64,000 nucleotides of DNA, taken from Paenibacillus caui (lineage in GTDB: Bacteria > Bacillota > Bacilli > Paenibacillales > Paenibacillaceae). Made by a program: the position numbers and the translations under genes. Positions within the stretch are counted from its first letter, which is position 1, and every line of letters begins with the position of its first letter. Location: NCBI RefSeq assembly GCF_019904135.1, contig NZ_JAIOGQ010000003.1, positions 62,001 through 126,000 on the forward strand. The letters are read 5' to 3'. The notes under the pieces are model-generated. The model made no database searches. It had not been told where the DNA came from and saw only the letters and a list, made by a program, of their open reading frames with translations. Positions 60,377 through 64,000 of the stretch are shown here, in pieces.

Positions 60377-62131
60377 TTATTTAATGGTATTCGGCATCGC
60401 TTTAATCAGCTGCTCGTCCGGCGTTACGAACAGGGTGCGCTGGTGATCGTAAATGACGAATCCGGGCTTTGCGCCGTTAGGCTTGCGAACATAACGGATT
60501 AAAGTACAGTCCACCGGAACGCTGCTCGATTCCTTCGCCTGGCTGAAATAGGCGGCAAGCTGTGCCGCTTCCTCCAAGGTTTGATCTCCGAATGAATTTC
60601 CGCGAATTACCACATGCGATCCGGGGATATCTTTCGTATGCAGCCACGTGTCATTGGAAGAACCAAGACGGTTCGTGATGTATTCGTTCTGAAGATTGTT
60701 TTTGCCGACATAGATCTCGATTCCTTCGGAGGAAGTATAGATATGCAGCGTCGGCCGGTCGTTTTTCTTCTTCTTTTTCCCGCTTTTTCGGCTGCGGTCG
60801 CGCAAATACCCCTGCTGCGTAAGTTCATCCCGGATTTCCTCAATATCGTTCATGCTGGCAAAAGACAACTGCTGCAGCAGCGATTCGATATAGGCGATCT
60901 CCTGATGGGTTTTTGCAAGCTGCTCCTCAATGACTGCCAGACTGTTCTTGAATTTGTTATATTTCTTGAAATAACGCTGGGCGTTCTCCGAGGGGGTCAG
61001 CAGCGGGTCCAGCGGAATGGTGACCTGTCTCTGCTCTTCATCGTAATAATTGACCAGTTTGGCCTCCGAGTCCCCTTTGGATATTTCATGCAGGGAAGGC
61101 AGCAGCAGTTCTCCCCAAATCTTGTATTTTTCCGCATCCTCCGCTTCTTCCTGGTCTTTTTTCAAATTGGCCAGTTTCTTGATATTTTTGTTTCTTTCAT
61201 TCTGCAGGAAGCGCAGCAAATCGCTGACCTTTTGCTTGATCGTGTCCCGCTCCGCCTTGTCCCCGTAATAAGCTTCCATGCATTTGCTGACGGAGTCATA
61301 GTAATGCTTGGTATCCTCTTCCAGAAGCGTGAGATCGACAACTGAAAAAATGCTTTTGCCTTTACGGTTCTCACCTGACGCCGGAGCGTACCGGTCCGAC
61401 TTTATTTCTTCCATCATCCCGGAAAAAATAGCCCAAAGCGCCGCTTCAAACGGCTGCTCTGCGGCGGCATCCTCTCTTGCGAGAGCTGCCCTGTTCAGCA
61501 GCTCCTGGGCGATCAGCGGACTAAATCCGCTGAAGGCTTCCACCATCCACCCCGGTGAAGCGGAATCGGCCGCATTTCGAAAGAAGTTCAGAAAGTCCTG
61601 CTCCCGGACATCCAGCGGATTCACTTTATGCTGCTGCGGCGGTTCGCTGTAGGAAAAGCCCGGCATGACTACCCGGTAGCTGCTGATGGCCGGAGTCACA
61701 TGATGGATTCCGTCAAGCTGAGTGCCTGTAGCCGGATCAAGCAGAATGATGTTGCTGTGGCGTCCCATCAGCTCGACAATAATGCGTTTAAGCGCCACAT
61801 CGCCGAGTTCGTCCCGCTGTCTGATGTCGATATGGATGATTCTCTCAAGCCCCACCTGAGCGATACGCTCGATGACACCGCCTTCGCAATGCTTGCGGAG
61901 CAGCATGCAGAACATGGGCGCTTCCTGGGGATTGAGAAAGGAAGCTTCGGTGAAATGAACGCGCGGATAGGTTGGATTCGCGGACAGAAGGAGACGCCTG
62001 CTGTCTCCATGTCCCCTGAGCTGAATGATAATATCGCTTTGCGAAGGCTGATGAATTTTATTAATACGTGCGCCGATGCATGCCTGAAGCTCATGCGTGA
62101 TGGCGCGGGTTACTATACCGTCCAATGCCAT
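60377..62131 (-). CDS. rqcH: RqcH (Rqc2/NEMF family), Ala-tailing factor
   Basis: Binds stalled 50S-peptidyl-tRNA complexes and directs C-terminal alanine tailing that marks the chain for degradation. The 584-residue protein has NFACT-N (ALDGIVTRAITHEL..., PTYPRVHFTEAS; the DR-type residue region in LRKHCEGG), a coiled-coil middle (about 275-430) and NFACT-R (TSSEGIEIYVGKNNLQNEYIT, DTWLHTKDIPGSHVVIRG). This is Bacillus YloA; it is divergent here from a YloB-type ATPase. The fibronectin-binding name is historical. Confidence 0.93.
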   Translation of the reverse strand: MALDGIVTRAITHELQACIGARINKIHQPSQSDIIIQLRGHGDSRRLLLSANPTYPRVHFTEASFLNPQEAPMFCMLLRKHCEGGVIERIAQVGLERIIHIDIRQRDELGDVALKRIIVELMGRHSNIILLDPATGTQLDGIHHVTPAISSYRVVMPGFSYSEPPQQHKVNPLDVREQDFLNFFRNAADSASPGWMVEAFSGFSPLIAQELLNRAALAREDAAAEQPFEAALWAIFSGMMEEIKSDRYAPASGENRKGKSIFSVVDLTLLEEDTKHYYDSVSKCMEAYYGDKAERDTIKQKVSDLLRFLQNERNKNIKKLANLKKDQEEAEDAEKYKIWGELLLPSLHEISKGDSEAKLVNYYDEEQRQVTIPLDPLLTPSENAQRYFKKYNKFKNSLAVIEEQLAKTHQEIAYIESLLQQLSFASMNDIEEIRDELTQQGYLRDRSRKSGKKKKKNDRPTLHIYTSSEGIEIYVGKNNLQNEYITNRLGSSNDTWLHTKDIPGSHVVIRGNSFGDQTLEEAAQLAAYFSQAKESSSVPVDCTLIRYVRKPNGAKPGFVIYDHQRTLFVTPDEQLIKAMPNTIK

Positions 62132-62303
62132 AATGCAGAATTCTCCTACTGTTCATAATTTGTTTTCAGATTCTATGATGCCATACTTGAAGCAAAAACT
62201 TAAGTGCCTGTGATATTTCGGGACTGGCTCGAATACATTTACCCTAGGTGGAAAAGCCTTCACGCTGTCAAACACGCAGAATTTACGGGAGGGAAGAGGA
62301 AGC

Positions 62304-64000
62304 ATGGAACAAAAAAGTTGGCACCGCCTTGAAACAAAGGAGCTCTTGGATTGGTTTCAGGTGAAGCAGAACGAAGGGCTGCCCACTGAAGATGCGGCCA
62401 AACGGCGCGAAACGGCCGGTTGGAATGAGCTGGCGGAAGCAAAGCGGGTTTCCCCTCTGCTCTTGTTCCTCAATCAATTCAAAGACTTTATGATGCTTGT
62501 TTTGATGGGGGCCACGCTCATTTCGGGACTGCTCGGGGAATATCTGGACGCCATTACGATCATTGCGATTATCGTACTTAACGGATGTCTCGGATTTTTC
62601 CAGGAATTTCGCGCAGAGCGCTCGCTCCGGGCCTTAAAGGAGCTTTCGGCGCCCAATGCCAAGGTGGTCCGAAACGGCAAGGAAACCGTGATGCCCGCAA
62701 GGGAGATAGTTCCGGGCGACATTGTCCTGCTGGAGAGCGGGGACCGGATTCCGGCGGATATCCGCTGGCTCGAGACGAGCGGATGCGATGTGGAGGAATC
62801 CGCGCTGACCGGGGAATCCCATCCGGTAGGCAAACACGCCCTGGTCATTGCCGACGAAGAGGTGCCTCTCGGGGACCAGAAGAATATTGGATTTATGGGT
62901 ACGATGGTCACGAGAGGCAGCGGCAAAGGGATCGTCATTCGAACAGGCATGGGCACCGAGATGGGGAAAATTGCGGATCTGATCCAAAATACGGAATCCC
63001 AGGAAACGCCGCTGCAGCGCCGGCTTGAGCAGCTTGGGAAAATTCTGATTATCGTCGCGCTCGCTTTGACGGTTGTCGTCGTCCTCGCAGGCATTCTTCA
63101 TGGACAACACGTTGGCAGCATGTTCTTTGCAGGTGTCAGTCTGGCGGTAGCGGCTATCCCTGAAGGGCTTCCGGCCATTGTAACCATCGCCCTGGCGCTC
63201 GGTGTCCAGCGGATGATTAAGCGCAAAGCGATCGTGCGTAAGCTTCCTTCCGTTGAAACGCTCGGATGCGCATCGGTCATTTGCTCGGATAAGACAGGAA
63301 CGCTGACGCAGAACAAAATGACGGTAACCAAGGTTTGGGTTGAAGGCCGGGAATTCAAAGTCACGGGAGAAGGGTACGAGCCGAGAGGGGACATCTGGGA
63401 CGAAGGAAGACCGGTCGATCTCCGGAATGAGCAGGGGCTGCGCCGCATGCTTCAGATCAGCGCTTTATGCAGCAATGCCGAAATTATTGAAATCACCGAC
63501 GAAGATTCAAAGAGCAAAAAAAGGGGCGGCGAAGAGAAGGAGTCCAGATGGGTGCTTAAAGGCGATCCGACAGAAGGCGCGCTCGTCGCGCTGGCGTCGA
63601 AGACGGGGTGTTCTCCTTCCTCGCTTGCAGGCACCTATTTCAAAGAAAAGGAATTTCCGTTTGATGCGAAACGCAAGCGTATGTCGGTCATTGTATCCCA
63701 CCAGGGAGGGAAGCTTGTGTTTGTCAAAGGCGCTCCCGACATGCTGCTGGATCGCTGCTCCTATATTTTGTGGGGCGGGAACGTTGTTCCGCTCACGGGC
63801 ACATTACGGCAGAAGGTTGCAGCCGCTAACGAAAGCATGGCGCGAAGCGCTTTGCGCGTGCTTGGCGTTGCTTACCGGGAGCTTCGATCCCATGACAATG
63901 TAAAAGACGAGGAATCCGCAGAGTCGCAGCTGATTTTTGTCGGCCTGACCGGGATGATCGATCCGCCGCGCCGGGAAGCCAAGGAATCCATTGCCGTTTG
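62304..64000 (+). CDS. P-type calcium ATPase, 3' end outside window
   Basis: The first 565 residues of a P2A cation pump; it runs off the right edge. Visible are an N-terminal domain ([18 protein letters not shown]), membrane helices 1-4, the actuator TGES ([13 protein letters not shown]), the helix-4 ion-site motif PEGLP (Glu287) and the phosphorylation site Asp329 in [14 protein letters not shown]. The nucleotide domain has KGDPTEGAL and [21 protein letters not shown] precedes the ATG. Position beside rqcH matches Bacillus yloB, a Ca2+ pump. Confidence 0.93.
   Translation, partial: MEQKSWHRLETKELLDWFQVKQNEGLPTEDAAKRRETAGWNELAEAKRVSPLLLFLNQFKDFMMLVLMGATLISGLLGEYLDAITIIAIIVLNGCLGFFQEFRAERSLRALKELSAPNAKVVRNGKETVMPAREIVPGDIVLLESGDRIPADIRWLETSGCDVEESALTGESHPVGKHALVIADEEVPLGDQKNIGFMGTMVTRGSGKGIVIRTGMGTEMGKIADLIQNTESQETPLQRRLEQLGKILIIVALALTVVVVLAGILHGQHVGSMFFAGVSLAVAAIPEGLPAIVTIALALGVQRMIKRKAIVRKLPSVETLGCASVICSDKTGTLTQNKMTVTKVWVEGREFKVTGEGYEPRGDIWDEGRPVDLRNEQGLRRMLQISALCSNAEIIEITDEDSKSKKRGGEEKESRWVLKGDPTEGALVALASKTGCSPSSLAGTYFKEKEFPFDAKRKRMSVIVSHQGGKLVFVKGAPDMLLDRCSYILWGGNVVPLTGTLRQKVAAANESMARSALRVLGVAYRELRSHDNVKDEESAESQLIFVGLTGMIDPPRREAKESIAV

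Noticed and set aside
60305-60502. 65-codon frame after the LOV-EAL gene
   Set aside because: It spans the terminator hairpin and then runs antisense to the end of rqcH.
1-64000. CRISPR array, prophage module, transposase or integrase
   Set aside because: No regularly spaced repeats, no structural phage genes and no recombinase motifs were seen. The patch at 8.9-12.5 kb has only a tRNA-derived repeat as evidence of mobility.

Overview
The window is chromosomal DNA of a Gram-positive, endospore-former-type member of the Bacillota, most probably Paenibacillus or a close relative (Paenibacillaceae). This rests on protein families seen together: CcpA, the bacillithiol-linked protein YtxJ, YlaN, YlbF/YlbG, YktB, AcuA/AcsA, RqcH (YloA) beside a YloB-type calcium ATPase, and tRNA synthetase genes behind T-box leaders. 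Moderate GC in most genes, strong AGGAGG-like ribosome sites, many GTG/TTG starts and bidirectional hairpin terminators fit. I ran no database search; family names come from motifs and recall.

Layout. 0.1-8.4 kb: tRNA-Leu, an RNase H, a secreted Ig-like (Big_2) protein, a lipid-anchored ComEC-like hydrolase with its DUF3006 partner, manA, a LOG-family protein, a gene broken at two homopolymers and a CBS protein. 8.4-12.6 kb: an accessory-looking patch bounded by an intact tRNA-Val(GAC) and a decayed copy of that tRNA's 3' end plus terminator; it holds a DUF2271-ApbE-ferric-reductase-like operon and AT-rich small membrane or lipoprotein genes. 12.7-22.7 kb: a T-box-controlled arginyl-tRNA synthetase, speA, an MFS transporter and small conserved proteins. 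22.9-32.4 kb: central metabolism and control (gnd, aroK-aroA with a divergent EPSP synthase, ptsI, ytxJ, ccpA, mtnN). 32.5-41.1 kb: divergent acuA/acsA with a candidate cre site, a bifunctional PBP with two fibronectin domains, T-box tyrS, and rpsD with a structured leader. 41.3-50 kb: a diguanylate cyclase, an M29 aminopeptidase, an HPr-like protein lacking the catalytic-histidine region, ylaN, a Ca2+/H+ exchanger, an Asp23 protein and ftsW. 50-64 kb: an M20 amidohydrolase, an XPB-type helicase and its partner, ylbF-ylbG, a LysR regulator, a PHP phosphoesterase overlapping a LOV-GGDEF-EAL protein, rqcH, and the start of a P-type ATPase.

Themes. Carbon control is represented by PtsI, CcpA, the HPr-like protein and the cre-like site at acsA. 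Cyclic-di-GMP turnover is represented by a predicted cyclase at 41.3 kb and a predicted light-sensing phosphodiesterase at 58.6 kb. Amino-acid-responsive control is represented by two T-boxes whose specifier codons match their synthetases (CGG/Arg, less certain; UAC/Tyr, clear). There is no CRISPR array, prophage module, transposase or integrase. The most unusual items are the XPB helicase pair, the LOV phosphodiesterase, the HPr-like protein, the EPSP synthase variant and the tRNA-Val-flanked patch.
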